Source: Nesterenkonia marinintestina (GTDB taxonomy: Bacteria; Actinomycetota; Actinomycetes; Actinomycetales; Micrococcaceae). Taken from it: a stretch of 64,000 nucleotides of DNA. The DNA lies in contig NZ_JAOEFD010000007.1 of NCBI RefSeq assembly GCF_025420485.1, positions 62,001 through 126,000 of the forward strand, given 5' to 3'. The stretch's first letter is position 1. Every line of letters starts with the position of its first letter. Under the pieces are notes generated by a model. The model was not told where the DNA came from. It was given only the letters and a program-made list of their open reading frames with translations, and did not search any database. Positions 53,314 to 63,137 of the stretch are shown in pieces. The position numbers were made by a program, and so were the translations under genes.

Positions 53314-54090
53314 TCAGCCTCCGGCGACCTCGAGGACGCCGCGGATCAGCGCGCCCACGGCTCCGAGGGTGGCCAGCGTCATGGCGAGTCGTCGTGCCCC
53401 GGTGGGGGTCACGACCTTCGCGAGCAGCCCGCCCGCGCCGATGCCCACGAGCACCGTGACCACGACCAGCGGGAAGAGCACCCACAGATCCACCGGCACG
53501 TGGCCGTCGGTGTCCACCGAGCCCATGGCGAGCTTGGTGACCACGGAGGCGGCACCCATGGTCAGGAAGATCGGCTGCATCGTGGCCGCGAAGCTGCTGG
53601 GCCCCCAGGCGGAGACCCGGGAGTAGACGACCATGACCGGCGCGGCCACCCCCGAGGTGGTGTTGAAGAAGCCGCCCAGGGTCCCGGCGATGATCCCGGA
53701 GGTCCGGCCCGTCCACTGCGGGAGCTTCGGCAGGCCGATGGTCAGCGCCAGCGCGCACAGCACGAGCCCGGCGAGGATGATCGCCAGCCACCCGGCGGAG
53801 AGCTGGCCGACCAGCCACGCACCGGGGACGGCGCCGAGCACGGCCGGCAGTCCGACCCTGCGGTAGCGCCGCCAGTCGATCCGCGGCAGCACCGCGAGCA
53901 TGATGAGGAACCCGGAGACCATCGTGGTCATGTTCGTGATGAGCACGCCGAGTCCGGGGCCGATGATGATGGTGAGCACCGGGGCGACGACCAGCCCCAC
54001 CCCGGAGCCCGAGATCCGCTGCAGCACGGTGCCGACCAGCACTGCAGTCGCGATCACCGCGGAGATGCCGAGCACGCTCATGGCAGGCAC
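53314..54090 (-). CDS. TauE/SafE-family anion exporter
   Basis: A 258-residue membrane protein with eight or so helices. GTVLQRISGSGVGLVVAPVL and GGFFNTTSGVAAPVMVVY are the two repeated half-family motifs. Members export sulfite, sulfoacetate and other organosulfur anions, and many remain unassigned. ATG candidates at 54090 and 54081. It converges on the PAP2 gene with only 9 bp between. No sulfur-metabolism gene is adjacent. Confidence 0.88.
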   Translation of the reverse strand: MPAMSVLGISAVIATAVLVGTVLQRISGSGVGLVVAPVLTIIIGPGLGVLITNMTTMVSGFLIMLAVLPRIDWRRYRRVGLPAVLGAVPGAWLVGQLSAGWLAIILAGLVLCALALTIGLPKLPQWTGRTSGIIAGTLGGFFNTTSGVAAPVMVVYSRVSAWGPSSFAATMQPIFLTMGAASVVTKLAMGSVDTDGHVPVDLWVLFPLVVVTVLVGIGAGGLLAKVVTPTGARRLAMTLATLGAVGALIRGVLEVAGG

Positions 54091-54184
54091 CTCGCTGATC
54101 GCACGGACGACAGTGGTCGCGGAGCGCGCTCAGGCGCTCCGCGACCACTCTAGTCCCGCCGGCTCGTCCGCCGGTCGGGGCGGC

Positions 54185-54724
54185 TCACTCGCCCTGGTCG
54201 AGGACGTAGGCCACCTCCAGCTCGATCTTCACCTTGTCGCTGACCAGCACTCCGCCGGCCTCGAGGGCGGCGTTCCAGGTGAGGCCGAAGTCCTTCCGGG
54301 AGATGGTCGTGGTGGCGGAGAACCCGGCGCGGGTGGCTCCGAAGGGGTCCACGGCCTGGCCGCCGAACTCGGCGTCGAAGGTCACCGGGCGGGTCACCCC
54401 ACGGATGGTGAGGTCGCCGGAGAGTTCGAACTCCTCCTCGGTGACCGCCGCGCCCTCGGCGCGGAAGGTCAGCACCGGGTGCTGCTCGGCGTCGAGGAAG
54501 TCCTCGCTGCGGATGTGTCCGTCGCGGTCCTCGTTCCCGGAGGAGAACGAGGCGGCCTGGACCTGGGCCTCGACGGCGGCGATGCCGTCTGCTCCGACCT
54601 CGAGGGTGGACCGGACGTCCTCGAACGACGCGCGGGTCTTGGAGATGCCCGCGTGGCGGACGGTGAGTCCGACCTCGGAGTGGGAGGGGTCGTAGTTCCA
54701 GGTGCCGGCGGTCAGTGCTGCCAT
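54185..54724 (-). CDS. YceI-family lipid-binding lipocalin-like protein
   Basis: A 179-residue protein. GTWNYDPSHSEVGLTVRHAG, FEDVRSTLEVGADG and LTIRGVTRPVTFDAEFGG are the YceI beta-barrel motifs that bind isoprenoid-like lipids. Unlike the E. coli homologue it has no signal peptide, as usual for actinobacterial members, so it is cytoplasmic. GGAAGGACGACC precedes the ATG. The family is often induced by solvent or acid stress through MarR regulators; the AT-rich stretch upstream contains a small palindrome. Confidence 0.93.
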   Translation of the reverse strand: MAALTAGTWNYDPSHSEVGLTVRHAGISKTRASFEDVRSTLEVGADGIAAVEAQVQAASFSSGNEDRDGHIRSEDFLDAEQHPVLTFRAEGAAVTEEEFELSGDLTIRGVTRPVTFDAEFGGQAVDPFGATRAGFSATTTISRKDFGLTWNAALEAGGVLVSDKVKIELEVAYVLDQGE

Positions 54725-54804
54725 GATGGGTCGTCCTTCCGACGTGTGGTTTCGATGCTGCGGAACGCCGTCCTGCGGCGTGCATCAGGGACAACGGCAG
54801 ACCC

Positions 54805-54836
54805 CGCCGATTTATTTCAAATCTTGATTAGTGGGA
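54805..54836. promoter_or_regulatory. AT-rich control region between YceI and fhaA
   Basis: This AT-rich patch in otherwise GC-rich DNA includes TTTATTTCAAATCTTGATTAG. TCAA-ATC-TTGA is a palindrome of the size bound by MarR-type repressors, often found ahead of yceI in actinobacteria. It lies about 85 nt upstream of the YceI start, and on the other side precedes the fhaA promoter (TAGAAT, 54908-54913). Confidence 0.4.
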
Positions 54837-54907
54837 TGCATCACACCCCTGGACGCCGTGTTCCCCGGCGCGCGGACGCCCGATGCCGTCTGTGCGGACC
54901 TGGCCGC

Positions 54908-54913
54908 TAGAAT
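54908..54913 (+). promoter_or_regulatory. Putative -10 of the fhaA-pknB operon
   Basis: TAGAAT lies 5 nt before ATG-GAC-TGA (54919), a minimal start-stop reading frame, and about 75 nt before the fhaA GTG. It is the best -10 in front of the operon; the -35 is unclear. The resulting leader would begin at or near the short ATG. Confidence 0.4.
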
Positions 54914-54989
54914 CGACCATGGACTGACCGACGTCCCGCCGCCCGGAACCTCGGCGGCAGGGGCCAGAGACCGGACGAGAGGAGGCGCC

Positions 54990-55808
54990 GTGGGACTGCT
55001 CGACAACCTCGAACGAGGCATCGAGAAGGCCGTGCGCGGAGCCTTCTCCGGACGTGGAGGGAGCCTCGGCCCCGTGGAGATCGCCACCGCAGTACGACGC
55101 CACATGGACCGCGAGTCCTTCACCATGTCGCAGGGACGCTCGTTCGTCCCCAACGTGTACAAGATCCGCCTGTCCCCGGACGACTTCGCCGAGGCGAAGA
55201 AGTACGGGGTGGCCCTGGCCGAGGAGCTGTGCGAGGAGATCATCCGCCACGCCGACTCCCAGGGCTACACGCTGCGCGGACCGGTGCGGGCGACGTTCGT
55301 GAAGAACACCGACCTCAGGCGCGGGCAGCTGAACATCGAATCGACCACGGAGAAGGGTGCCGCCCCCTCGGCGCGCCCGGCCTCCTCGGCAACGTCGTCG
55401 ACAACGTCGTCGTCGGCGCCTTCGGCGGCGTCCGCGCCTGCCGCAGGGGGGCACCGCGGCTCGGGCTACGACTCCGACGCCACCATCGTCAGCCCCGTGG
55501 TGGCCCCGCCCCGGGTGGTCGCCGTGGTCGAGCACGACGGCGCCCGCCACGAGCTGGCGGCGAACACCGTCGTCGGCCGCTCCTCCGGAGCCGGGATCTC
55601 CATCGCCGACTCAGGGATCTCCCGGCGCCACATGGAGATCTACCGCCAGGGCGAGCGGTACTTCGCCCGCGACCTCGGATCGACCAACGGCACCTACGTG
55701 GACGGGGAGCGGCTCGACCCGGAGGCGCCCGGCACGGAGCTCTTCGACAGCGCGCTGATCTCCCTGGGCGGGGCGCGCCTGCGCTTCCGCATGGTCACCG
55801 AGGGCTGA
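54990..55808 (+). CDS. fhaA: FHA-domain protein FhaA (DUF3662-FHA)
   Basis: A 272-residue protein. The N-terminal DUF3662 domain reads GLLDNLERGIEKAVRGAFSG and continues to about residue 130; a Ser/Ala/Thr-rich linker (about 130-165) follows, then the FHA domain with VVGRSSGAGISIADSGISRRH and DLGSTNGTYVDG. FhaA binds phosphothreonine on PknB-family kinases and the MurJ/MviN-like juxtamembrane pseudokinase and coordinates cell-wall synthesis. The GTG at 54990 follows GAGAGGAGG; the frame open to 54831 lacks family sequence. First gene of the operon through pknB. Confidence 0.93.
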   Translation: MGLLDNLERGIEKAVRGAFSGRGGSLGPVEIATAVRRHMDRESFTMSQGRSFVPNVYKIRLSPDDFAEAKKYGVALAEELCEEIIRHADSQGYTLRGPVRATFVKNTDLRRGQLNIESTTEKGAAPSARPASSATSSTTSSSAPSAASAPAAGGHRGSGYDSDATIVSPVVAPPRVVAVVEHDGARHELAANTVVGRSSGAGISIADSGISRRHMEIYRQGERYFARDLGSTNGTYVDGERLDPEAPGTELFDSALISLGGARLRFRMVTEG

Positions 55809-55813
55809 CCCTG

Positions 55814-56404
55814 ATGAGTCAGCTCGCCGTCACCGTCCTGCAGTTCGGTCTGCTGCTGCTCCTGTGGGTCCTCATCCTCTCCATCGTGGCCGCACAGAGC
55901 CGCGACCTGATGATCTCCAAGCGCTCCCGGGCGCCGCAGGACGAATCGACCCGTTCGGGTCAGGGCCGACGACGTCGTCGTGAGTCCGCCGCCGCGACGG
56001 CCGGCGCACCGGCGGGGCACGGCGGTGCGGCTGGTGCAGGGGGCCACAGTGCCGCCGCATCCGGGCACCCCACGCAGGCCGAGCAGGCTCCGGCCGCCTC
56101 CGCGCAGCGTCCGCGTCCGCGGGCGCTGGTCGTCGTCGAGGGCCCGGCGACCGGCACCGAGGTCGAGCTCGGATCGGCTCCGATCATGCTCGGGCGTGCC
56201 CAGGAGTCCACCCTCGTGCTGGTCGACGACTACGCCTCGGGCAAGCACGCCCGCCTGTTCCCGCAGGGCTCGCGCTGGTTCATCGAGGATCTGGGGTCCA
56301 CCAACGGCACCTGGCTGGGCGAGGAGCAGCTCACCCGCGCGGCCACCGTCGAGCCTGGCGAGCGCATCCGCATCGGCAAGACCGTCCTGGAACTGAAGGC
56401 CTGA
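55814..56404 (+). CDS. fhaB: FHA-domain membrane protein FhaB/FipA
   Basis: A 196-residue protein with one N-terminal helix (about 7-30: LQFGLLLLLWVLILSIVAAQ), a polar linker, and a C-terminal FHA domain (IMLGRAQESTLVLVDDYAS, then GKHARLF and LGSTNGTWLG). The FHA domain should read phosphothreonine made by PknA/PknB. In mycobacteria the orthologue FipA joins FtsZ and FtsQ at division. The ATG at 55814 comes 5 bp after fhaA. Confidence 0.93.
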   Translation: MSQLAVTVLQFGLLLLLWVLILSIVAAQSRDLMISKRSRAPQDESTRSGQGRRRRRESAAATAGAPAGHGGAAGAGGHSAAASGHPTQAEQAPAASAQRPRPRALVVVEGPATGTEVELGSAPIMLGRAQESTLVLVDDYASGKHARLFPQGSRWFIEDLGSTNGTWLGEEQLTRAATVEPGERIRIGKTVLELKA

Positions 56405-56408
56405 GCCC

Positions 56409-58178
56409 GTGTCCCTGGTCTTCCGATTCGCCGCCCGCTCCAACACCGGCGTCGTCCGCTCCAAGAACGATGACTCCGGGTACGCGGGGCGCTACTTCGC
56501 CGTCGTCGCCGACGGCATGGGCGGACACGCCGGGGGCAACGTGGCCTCCGCCTCCACCGTGCTGGACCTGGCCCACCTGGACACCCGCGGCTTCACCGCC
56601 CCGGACACCGTGCTGCCCGATGAGATCCAGACGGCCAACGCGTTCCTCAACCGCCTGGTGCAGGCGAACCCCAAGCTGGCCGGGATGGGCACCACCATCA
56701 CCTCCCTGCTGATCACCGACGACCGCATGCAATTCGCGCACATCGGGGACTCGCGCGCCTACCGGCTCAAGAAGGGCCGCTTCCGCCAGGTCAGCAAGGA
56801 CCACACCTTCGTCCAGCGCCTGGTCGACGAGGGGCGCCTCGACCCCGCCCAGGCGGAGCACCACCCGCACAGGAACGTGCTGATGCGTGTGCTCGGCGAC
56901 GTCGACGCCTCCCCGGAGCTGGACATCACCTCCTTCCCCGTCGAAGCCGGGGAACGCTGGATGCTGTGCTCGGACGGGCTCAACGCGGTGGTCTCGGACC
57001 GGCTCATCGAGCAGAAGCTGCGCTCCACCCAGTCCCTGGAGTCGATCGTCGACGACCTGGTGGACCTCACCATCGAGGGCGGCGCCCCGGACAACGTCAC
57101 CGTGGTGTGCCTGGAGGTCGTCGAGGCCGATGAGGGCGACCTGACCCGCAACCGTCCCACCCCGCTGTCCCCCGCCGCGGTCGCCTCGGCCTCCGAGGTG
57201 TACGAGCCGGTGGCCGAGGAGCGCCCGGTGTCCGAGGACGAGGCCGCCGACTCGGAGCACACCATGGAGATGGTGCCGGTGGTCAACGTCGACGCGCTCT
57301 CCGAACATCCCCCCGAGGACCACGACGAGCTGTCCCCGCTCTCGGCGTCCATGCTGGGCCAGGACCTCGAGGCCCGGCCCCACCGCCTGGTCGGAGCCGC
57401 CGCCCAGGCCACCGAGACCGGCATGATCCCGGTGGTGCGCCGCAGCGTGGACGAGCCCGTGCTCGCCGCCCGCCTGACCGGCCAGCCGCTGCGGCAGGTC
57501 CGTCACGAGCACGACGACCTGCTCGCCCAGGCCGGTGCCGCCTCGGCCGCGACCGAGGCCGCCGCCCCCGACCCGCACGCCCCGCCCGCATCGGCCGAGC
57601 GGTCCTCCGAACCGGGCGACCGCACCGGGCCGCTGGCGGCAGGCGGCGACCCCGGCGACCGGGACGTGGCCGACGAGGTGGACGACGAGCTCGACATCGA
57701 GGATGAGATCGCCGCCCGCGCCGCCGTGCACCGTCCGCGGCGGGTCGGATGGCTGCTGACCACCGTCGTCGGGCTGGTCACGGTGCTGCTGGCCGCAGTG
57801 CTGTTCCTCGGATACATCTGGACCCAGACCCAGTACTACGTGGGTGAGGAGGACGGCGAGGTGGCCGTGTTCAACGGCGTCTCCCAGTCCCTGGGTCCGT
57901 GGAAGCTCTCGGAGTCGGACGAGCTGACCGGAATCAGCGTGGACGACCTCACCGCCTACCAGCGCGAACGCGTCTCCGGGGGCATCCCGGCCGACTCGAG
58001 GTCCCACGCGGATCAGATCGTCGACCAGCTGCGGGACTCTGCCGGCGTCGACGACGAGGACGAGGAGACCGACGAGGAGTCGGACTCCACCGATGAGGCC
58101 ACGGACGAGGCCACCGACGACGCCACAGAAGAGGAGACGGACGAGGAGACCGCAGAGGCACGGGGTGGTCGCCGATGA
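56409..58178 (+). CDS. pstP: PP2C phosphatase PstP, membrane-anchored
   Basis: A 589-residue PP2C Ser/Thr phosphatase. Metal motifs: SKNDDSG (residues about 18-24), FAVVADGMGGHAGGN, and CSDGLNAVVSDRLIEQ, with DNVTVVC at the end of the catalytic domain. A linker of about 200 acidic and Ala/Pro-rich residues and one transmembrane helix (about 446-470, VGWLLTTVVGLVTVLLAAVL) follow. The extracellular C-terminal domain ends in a Glu/Asp/Thr low-complexity run. It reverses PknA/PknB phosphorylation. GTG start at 56409; overlaps rodA by 4 bp. Confidence 0.94.
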   Translation: MSLVFRFAARSNTGVVRSKNDDSGYAGRYFAVVADGMGGHAGGNVASASTVLDLAHLDTRGFTAPDTVLPDEIQTANAFLNRLVQANPKLAGMGTTITSLLITDDRMQFAHIGDSRAYRLKKGRFRQVSKDHTFVQRLVDEGRLDPAQAEHHPHRNVLMRVLGDVDASPELDITSFPVEAGERWMLCSDGLNAVVSDRLIEQKLRSTQSLESIVDDLVDLTIEGGAPDNVTVVCLEVVEADEGDLTRNRPTPLSPAAVASASEVYEPVAEERPVSEDEAADSEHTMEMVPVVNVDALSEHPPEDHDELSPLSASMLGQDLEARPHRLVGAAAQATETGMIPVVRRSVDEPVLAARLTGQPLRQVRHEHDDLLAQAGAASAATEAAAPDPHAPPASAERSSEPGDRTGPLAAGGDPGDRDVADEVDDELDIEDEIAARAAVHRPRRVGWLLTTVVGLVTVLLAAVLFLGYIWTQTQYYVGEEDGEVAVFNGVSQSLGPWKLSESDELTGISVDDLTAYQRERVSGGIPADSRSHADQIVDQLRDSAGVDDEDEETDEESDSTDEATDEATDDATEEETDEETAEARGGRR

Positions 58179-59647
58179 TCCGGACCGAGACCGCTCCCGC
58201 ACCGCGCCGGAACCTGGAGCTGTTCCTGCTGCTGCTCGCCCTCGTCGTCGCCGTGGGCGCCCAGATCATCACCGCCGCGGCGATGGACGCCCCCATCGAC
58301 GAGGGCTACTACGTCGACGGCGGGATCTACGCCGGAGTGGTGCTGGTCTTCCACATCATCCTGCGCATCCGCGCGAAGTACGCCGACCCGTTCATCCTGC
58401 CCATCGTGGTGACCCTCAACGGGCTGGGCATCGCGATGATCCACCGCATCGACCTGGCCGGCGGCGACGGCTCCGTCGCCGACCGGCAGCTGCTGTGGTC
58501 GGCGGTGTCGATGGCGTTCGCCATGGCGCTGCTGTGGTTCCTGCAGGACCACCGCCGGCTGCGTCAGCTGACCTACCTCTCGCTCGTCGTCGGCACGGTG
58601 CTGCTGTTCCTGCCGATGCTCCCGGGCATCGGCATGGAGATCAACGGCGCCCGCATCTGGGTGAACCTGGGCTTCGCCTCCTTCCAGCCCTCCGAGCTGG
58701 CCAAGATCGCCCTGGGCGTGTTCTTCGCCGGGTTCCTGGCCAACAACCGCGACCTGATCCTGCTGGCCGGCCGGAAGTTCGGTCCGCTGCAGTTCCCGCG
58801 GATCCAGGACCTGGCGCCGCTGATGATCGGCTGGCTGGTCGCGATCGGCGTGCTGGTGGTCCAGACCGATCTGGGCAACTCGATCATGTTCTTCGGGCTG
58901 TTCATGGCCATGATCTACGTGGCCACCTCGCGACTGTCCTGGATCATCATCGGCGGGCTGCTCGTCGCCGTCGGCGGAGTGCTGGCGTGGATGTTCGTCC
59001 CCCACGTCACCGCCCGCGTGGACATCTGGCTCAACGCCTTCGACGAGGACATCTACTCCCGGGAGTTCGGCGGCTCCGAACAGGTGGTGCAGGGGATCTT
59101 CGGCCTGGCCAACGGCGGGCTGACCGGCACCGGACTCGGTTCGGGCATGCCCAACCGGGTCCCGCTGGCGAACTCGGACATGATCCTGGCGGCCTTCGGC
59201 GAGGAGCTGGGCCTGATCGGGCTGACCGCCATGCTGCTGCTGTACCTGCTGCTGTTCAGCCGCTTCATGCGCGCAGGCCTCGGCACCCGGGACGCCTTCG
59301 GCAAGCTGCTGGCGGTCGGGTTCGCGGTGATGCTGGTGCTGCAGGTCTTCGTGGTCCTCGGCGGCATCACCCGGGTCATCCCGATGACGGGTCTGACCGC
59401 CCCGTTCCTGGCCGCCGGAGGCTCTTCGCTGCTGGGCAACTGGCTGATCGTGGCCCTGGTGCTGCTGATCTCGCATGCCGCCCGCCGACCCATCGTCGTC
59501 GGCCCGATGGTCAACGCCTCGGGTGACGAGGCCTCGGGCATCGAGAACCCGACCACGGAGGCAGCTGAGGCGACGGCGTCCGAGGACGAGGCCGCCGCGT
59601 TCCAGGACGAGGACGAGGCCCGCTCCGGGACGGGAGGCGCCCGATGA
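58175..59647 (+). CDS. rodA: RodA/FtsW-family peptidoglycan polymerase (SEDS)
   Basis: A 490-residue SEDS protein with about ten helices. NGARIWVNLGFASFQPSELAK is the conserved catalytic-loop signature, and GLGSGMPNRVPLANSDMI and FAAFGEELGLIG match the long periplasmic loop and downstream helix. Acts as a glycan polymerase together with the class B PBP encoded next. A roughly 50-residue Glu/Ala-rich C-terminus lies in the cytoplasm. Overlaps pstP and pbpA by 4 bp each (ATGA). Confidence 0.94.
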   Translation: MIRTETAPAPRRNLELFLLLLALVVAVGAQIITAAAMDAPIDEGYYVDGGIYAGVVLVFHIILRIRAKYADPFILPIVVTLNGLGIAMIHRIDLAGGDGSVADRQLLWSAVSMAFAMALLWFLQDHRRLRQLTYLSLVVGTVLLFLPMLPGIGMEINGARIWVNLGFASFQPSELAKIALGVFFAGFLANNRDLILLAGRKFGPLQFPRIQDLAPLMIGWLVAIGVLVVQTDLGNSIMFFGLFMAMIYVATSRLSWIIIGGLLVAVGGVLAWMFVPHVTARVDIWLNAFDEDIYSREFGGSEQVVQGIFGLANGGLTGTGLGSGMPNRVPLANSDMILAAFGEELGLIGLTAMLLLYLLLFSRFMRAGLGTRDAFGKLLAVGFAVMLVLQVFVVLGGITRVIPMTGLTAPFLAAGGSSLLGNWLIVALVLLISHAARRPIVVGPMVNASGDEASGIENPTTEAAEATASEDEAAAFQDEDEARSGTGGAR

Positions 59648-61089
59648 ACAACGCGATCCGTCACACCTGGGTGGTCTCCGTCGGCCTGTTCATGACGCTG
59701 TTCATCGCGATCAGCGTCATCCAGGTCCCGATGACCGATGAGCTCAACGCCCACCCGCACAACGTCCGGCAGATGTACCAGGACCGCGGCGCGGACCGGG
59801 GCACCATCACCGTCGACGGCGATCCGATCGCCGAGTCGGTCCCCTCGGATTCGGCCTTCGACCACCAGCGCGTCTACCACGACCCGGAGCTCTACGCCGG
59901 GATCACCGGGTTCTACTCCATCGCCGAACCTCCCACCGGCCTGGAGTCGGCGATGAACGAGTACCTCACCGGTCAGGCCGACTCCCAGTTCTTCGACCGG
60001 ATGACCGCCCTGTTCACCGGGTCCGCCGACGAGGGCGCCCAGGTGGAGCTGACCATCGACCCGGAGCTGCAGCAGGTCGCCTACGACACCCTCGCCCAGG
60101 GAGAGCGGGGCTCGATCATCGTCACCGACGTCGAGACCGGCGAGATCCGGGCGATGGCGACCAGGCCCAGCTACGACACCAATGAGCTGGCCGTGCACTC
60201 GACCAGTCAGTTCAGCGAGAACAAGGCCGAGATCGAGTCGGTGGAGGGCCTGAGCCCCTACTACTTCCGGCCGATCAACTCCACCATCGCCCCCGGCTCC
60301 ACGTTCAAACTGGTCGACCTGGCCGCGATGCTCGGCTCCGGCGACTATTCGCCCGACACCATGCTGGACAACCCGGACCAGATCACCCTGCCGCAGTCGC
60401 AGACCCAGCTGGGGAACTTCTTCGGCGGGAACTGCCACACCAGTTCGCGCGCGGACCTGACGTTCATCACCGCCCAGTCCTGCAACACCCCATTCGCCGA
60501 GGCGGCCATGGACATGGGGGAGGACCCGATCCGGGAGGCCGCCGAGGACTTCGGATGGAACTCGGAGATGCAGATCCCGCTGTCGGTCACCGCCTCCCAC
60601 TTCCCGGAGGACCTGACCGACGCCGCGCTGGCCCAGTCCTCGATCGGGCAGTACGACGTCACCGCGACGCCGATGCAGATCAACATGATGACCATGGCGA
60701 TCGCCAACGGCGGCACCATGATGCAGCCCACCCTGATCGAGACCGTCCGCGGCTCCGACCTGCAGGTCATCGAGCAGCATGAGCCGGAGGAGCTGGGGCA
60801 GCCGATCAGCTCCGACGTCGCCGACGACATGACCGAGCTGATGCAGGCCGCCGTGGAGGAGGGCACCGCCCACCGCGCGAACAGCTCCGACATCGACATC
60901 GCGGCGAAGACGGGCACCGGGCAGATCGGCGGGACCGATCTGGTGAACTCCTGGGTCACGGGCTTCGCCCCGGCCGACGACCCCCAGTACGCCGTCACTG
61001 TGGCCTATGAGAGGATCGTCTTCGAGACCGGCACGGGTCTGACGGCGCCCAATATGCTGACCATGTTCGAGGCGGTGATCGAGGAATGA
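59644..61089 (+). CDS. pbpA: Class B penicillin-binding protein PbpA
   Basis: A 481-residue transpeptidase with an N-terminal anchor helix (residues about 8-28). Active-site motifs are Ser219 in [10 protein letters not shown] (SxxK), Ser279-Cys-Asn281 (SxN) and Lys422-Thr-Gly (KTG in [10 protein letters not shown]). The N-terminal pedestal domain is short, as in actinobacterial PbpA. Works with the RodA polymerase encoded just upstream to cross-link peptidoglycan in elongation or septation. Overlaps rodA and pknA by 4 bp. Confidence 0.95.
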   Translation: MNNAIRHTWVVSVGLFMTLFIAISVIQVPMTDELNAHPHNVRQMYQDRGADRGTITVDGDPIAESVPSDSAFDHQRVYHDPELYAGITGFYSIAEPPTGLESAMNEYLTGQADSQFFDRMTALFTGSADEGAQVELTIDPELQQVAYDTLAQGERGSIIVTDVETGEIRAMATRPSYDTNELAVHSTSQFSENKAEIESVEGLSPYYFRPINSTIAPGSTFKLVDLAAMLGSGDYSPDTMLDNPDQITLPQSQTQLGNFFGGNCHTSSRADLTFITAQSCNTPFAEAAMDMGEDPIREAAEDFGWNSEMQIPLSVTASHFPEDLTDAALAQSSIGQYDVTATPMQINMMTMAIANGGTMMQPTLIETVRGSDLQVIEQHEPEELGQPISSDVADDMTELMQAAVEEGTAHRANSSDIDIAAKTGTGQIGGTDLVNSWVTGFAPADDPQYAVTVAYERIVFETGTGLTAPNMLTMFEAVIEE

Positions 61090-63137
61090 GGCCGACTGTC
61101 GGCATCCTCATGGGTGAGCGCTATAAGCTCACCGAGCGCATCGCCGTCGGCGGGATGGGTGAGGTCTGGACGGCCTCCGACGAGGTCCTGGGCCGCACCG
61201 TGGCGATCAAGATCCTCAAGGAGGAGTACACCGGCGACGAGGCGTTCCTGCGCCGTTTCCGTGCCGAGGCCCGCCACACCGCGCTGCTGAACCATCCGGG
61301 CATCGCCGACATCTACGACTACGGCGAGCAGGCCGGGTCCGGGTACCTGGTGATGGAGCTGGTCCCCGGTCGTCCGCTTTCGGTGCTCCTGGAGAAGGAT
61401 CGGACCCTGCCGTGGGAGAAGACGCTCTCGATCATCGCCCAGACCTCCCGGGCTCTGCAGGTCGCCCACGATCAGGGGCTGGTGCACCGGGACGTGAAGC
61501 CGGGGAACCTGCTGATCACCCCGACCCGCCGGGTGAAGATCACCGACTTCGGGATCGCCCGGCTGGCCGACCAGGTGCCGCTGACGGCCACCGGTCAGGT
61601 CATGGGCACCGTGCAGTACCTCTCGCCGGAGCAGGCCACGGGCCAGCACGCCACCGGGTCCTCGGACATCTACGCGCTGGGCATCATCGCCTATGAGGCC
61701 CTGGCCGGGCACCGGCCGTTCACCGGCGAGGCGCAGATCGCCATCGCCCTGAAGCAGGTCAACGACGCCCCGCCTCCGCTGCCGGAGTCGGTGCCTGAGC
61801 CGGTGCGCGCGCTGATCATGGCCACCCTGGCGAAGGATCCGGCGGACCGTCCGGCCAACGCCACGAAGCTGGCCGAGGCCGCCGATGCGCTGCTGCGCCA
61901 CGACGTCGACGGTGCGGTGGCCGCCGTGCCGACGATGGGGCAGCACATGGCCTCCCAGGACGAAGACGACTCCACCCAGCTGATCCCCACGCAGAACGCC
62001 ACCCGGCCGACCGAGGTCGTGCCCCGTCCGCACGCGTCCGATGCCGGGCAGTCCGCCGGCGGCGGTGCGGCCGCGGGCGCGGCGGGAGCCGGTGCGGCTG
62101 CAGGTGCCGGTGCGGCCGCACCCTCTGCCGGCACCCCTCAGCAGCCGCCGGAGGAGCGGGGGGCGGCGTCGCAGTCCTCCGATCCGGCACGTCCGCTGCC
62201 GAACTCCGGTGAGGGCTCCGACGACCCCCGGCCCGAGGACGCCGCCTCCGGCACCGCCGCGGCTCACGCCTCGGCCCCCGCGGCAGGTGCGGCAGGTGCC
62301 GCCGCGGCCTCCGACGCGACCCGTTCGACCGACCCGGGGCAGACCACCGAGACCGACGACAGGACGACGAAGGACTCCCGCGGCGGGCGCCGTTCCCAGT
62401 GGCGGTGGCCCCTGGTGGCGCTGATCGCCCTGCTGCTGCTGGCCGTCTTCGGTGCGCTGGTGCTGCCCGCCCTGGGCAACGAGGACCCGGACCCGCAGCC
62501 GACGGTCACCGAGACCTACACCGAAGGCTCCGACCTGGTGGACGTGGACTCCGCCGAGCTGGTGGGTCTGACCGTGGAGGAGGCCACTGAGATCCTGGAG
62601 GACGAGGGGTTGGAGGTCTCCGCCGAGGAGGTGGAGTCCTCGCAGGCCGCCGGCATCGTCGTCAATGTGACCCCCACCGGTGAAGTCTCGGTGGGCAGCA
62701 CGGTCACCCTCCACTACGCCGGAGGGACCGAGGGCCGCTCCGAGCCGACCCAGCAGGACACCGCCGTACCGGACGACCAGACCGGCGGCGGGGACGACGG
62801 TGACGGAAACGGTGACGGTGACGGCACCCAGGAGCCGACGGACGAGGCCTCGCCCACCGATGAGGCCTCCCCGACCCCGGACGACGAGGGCCAGGACGAG
62901 GCCTCGCCGGACCAGGACGCCGCCGAACAGAGCCCGGGCACCGGCGGAGACGGTCAGGACGGACAGGACGGCCAGACCGGGACGGCGACCGACTCGGCGG
63001 GCGGAGACCAGGGTCCTCCGGCGCCCGACGCCGGTTCCGATCCCGGCGCCGACGACAGCGCCGGCCAGGGTGCGGGCCAGGGTGCGAGCCAGGGTTCCGG
63101 TTCCGGCGTCGCCGGCGAGACGGAGACGTCGGGATGA
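61086..63137 (+). CDS. pknA: Ser/Thr kinase PknA with a PASTA-like extracellular domain
   Basis: A 683-residue kinase. Cytoplasmic domain about 10-275: Gly-rich IAVGGMGEV, Lys42 in AIKILK, HRD Asp136 (HRDVKPGN), ITDFGIARL, then [13 protein letters not shown]. Then a polar Ala/Gly/Pro-rich linker and one helix from about residue 442 ([20 protein letters not shown]). The outer part has one PASTA-like unit ([17 protein letters not shown], then [13 protein letters not shown]; about 482-545) and a Glu/Asp/Gly/Gln-rich tail. Mycobacterial PknA has no PASTA domain, so this is PknB-like in layout. Start ATG at 61086 overlaps pbpA; ATG 61110 is an alternative. Confidence 0.93.
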   Translation: MRPTVGILMGERYKLTERIAVGGMGEVWTASDEVLGRTVAIKILKEEYTGDEAFLRRFRAEARHTALLNHPGIADIYDYGEQAGSGYLVMELVPGRPLSVLLEKDRTLPWEKTLSIIAQTSRALQVAHDQGLVHRDVKPGNLLITPTRRVKITDFGIARLADQVPLTATGQVMGTVQYLSPEQATGQHATGSSDIYALGIIAYEALAGHRPFTGEAQIAIALKQVNDAPPPLPESVPEPVRALIMATLAKDPADRPANATKLAEAADALLRHDVDGAVAAVPTMGQHMASQDEDDSTQLIPTQNATRPTEVVPRPHASDAGQSAGGGAAAGAAGAGAAAGAGAAAPSAGTPQQPPEERGAASQSSDPARPLPNSGEGSDDPRPEDAASGTAAAHASAPAAGAAGAAAASDATRSTDPGQTTETDDRTTKDSRGGRRSQWRWPLVALIALLLLAVFGALVLPALGNEDPDPQPTVTETYTEGSDLVDVDSAELVGLTVEEATEILEDEGLEVSAEEVESSQAAGIVVNVTPTGEVSVGSTVTLHYAGGTEGRSEPTQQDTAVPDDQTGGGDDGDGNGDGDGTQEPTDEASPTDEASPTPDDEGQDEASPDQDAAEQSPGTGGDGQDGQDGQTGTATDSAGGDQGPPAPDAGSDPGADDSAGQGAGQGASQGSGSGVAGETETSG

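Noticed and set aside
58030-58170. GAC/GAG-rich repetitive DNA resembling a microsatellite or CRISPR-like repeat
   Set aside because: It encodes the acidic Asp/Glu/Thr tail of PstP in frame; there are no regular spacers.
56331-58202. 623-codon minus-strand frame under pstP
   Set aside because: Antisense artefact; composition is Gly/Leu/His-rich and without motifs, and pstP is complete.
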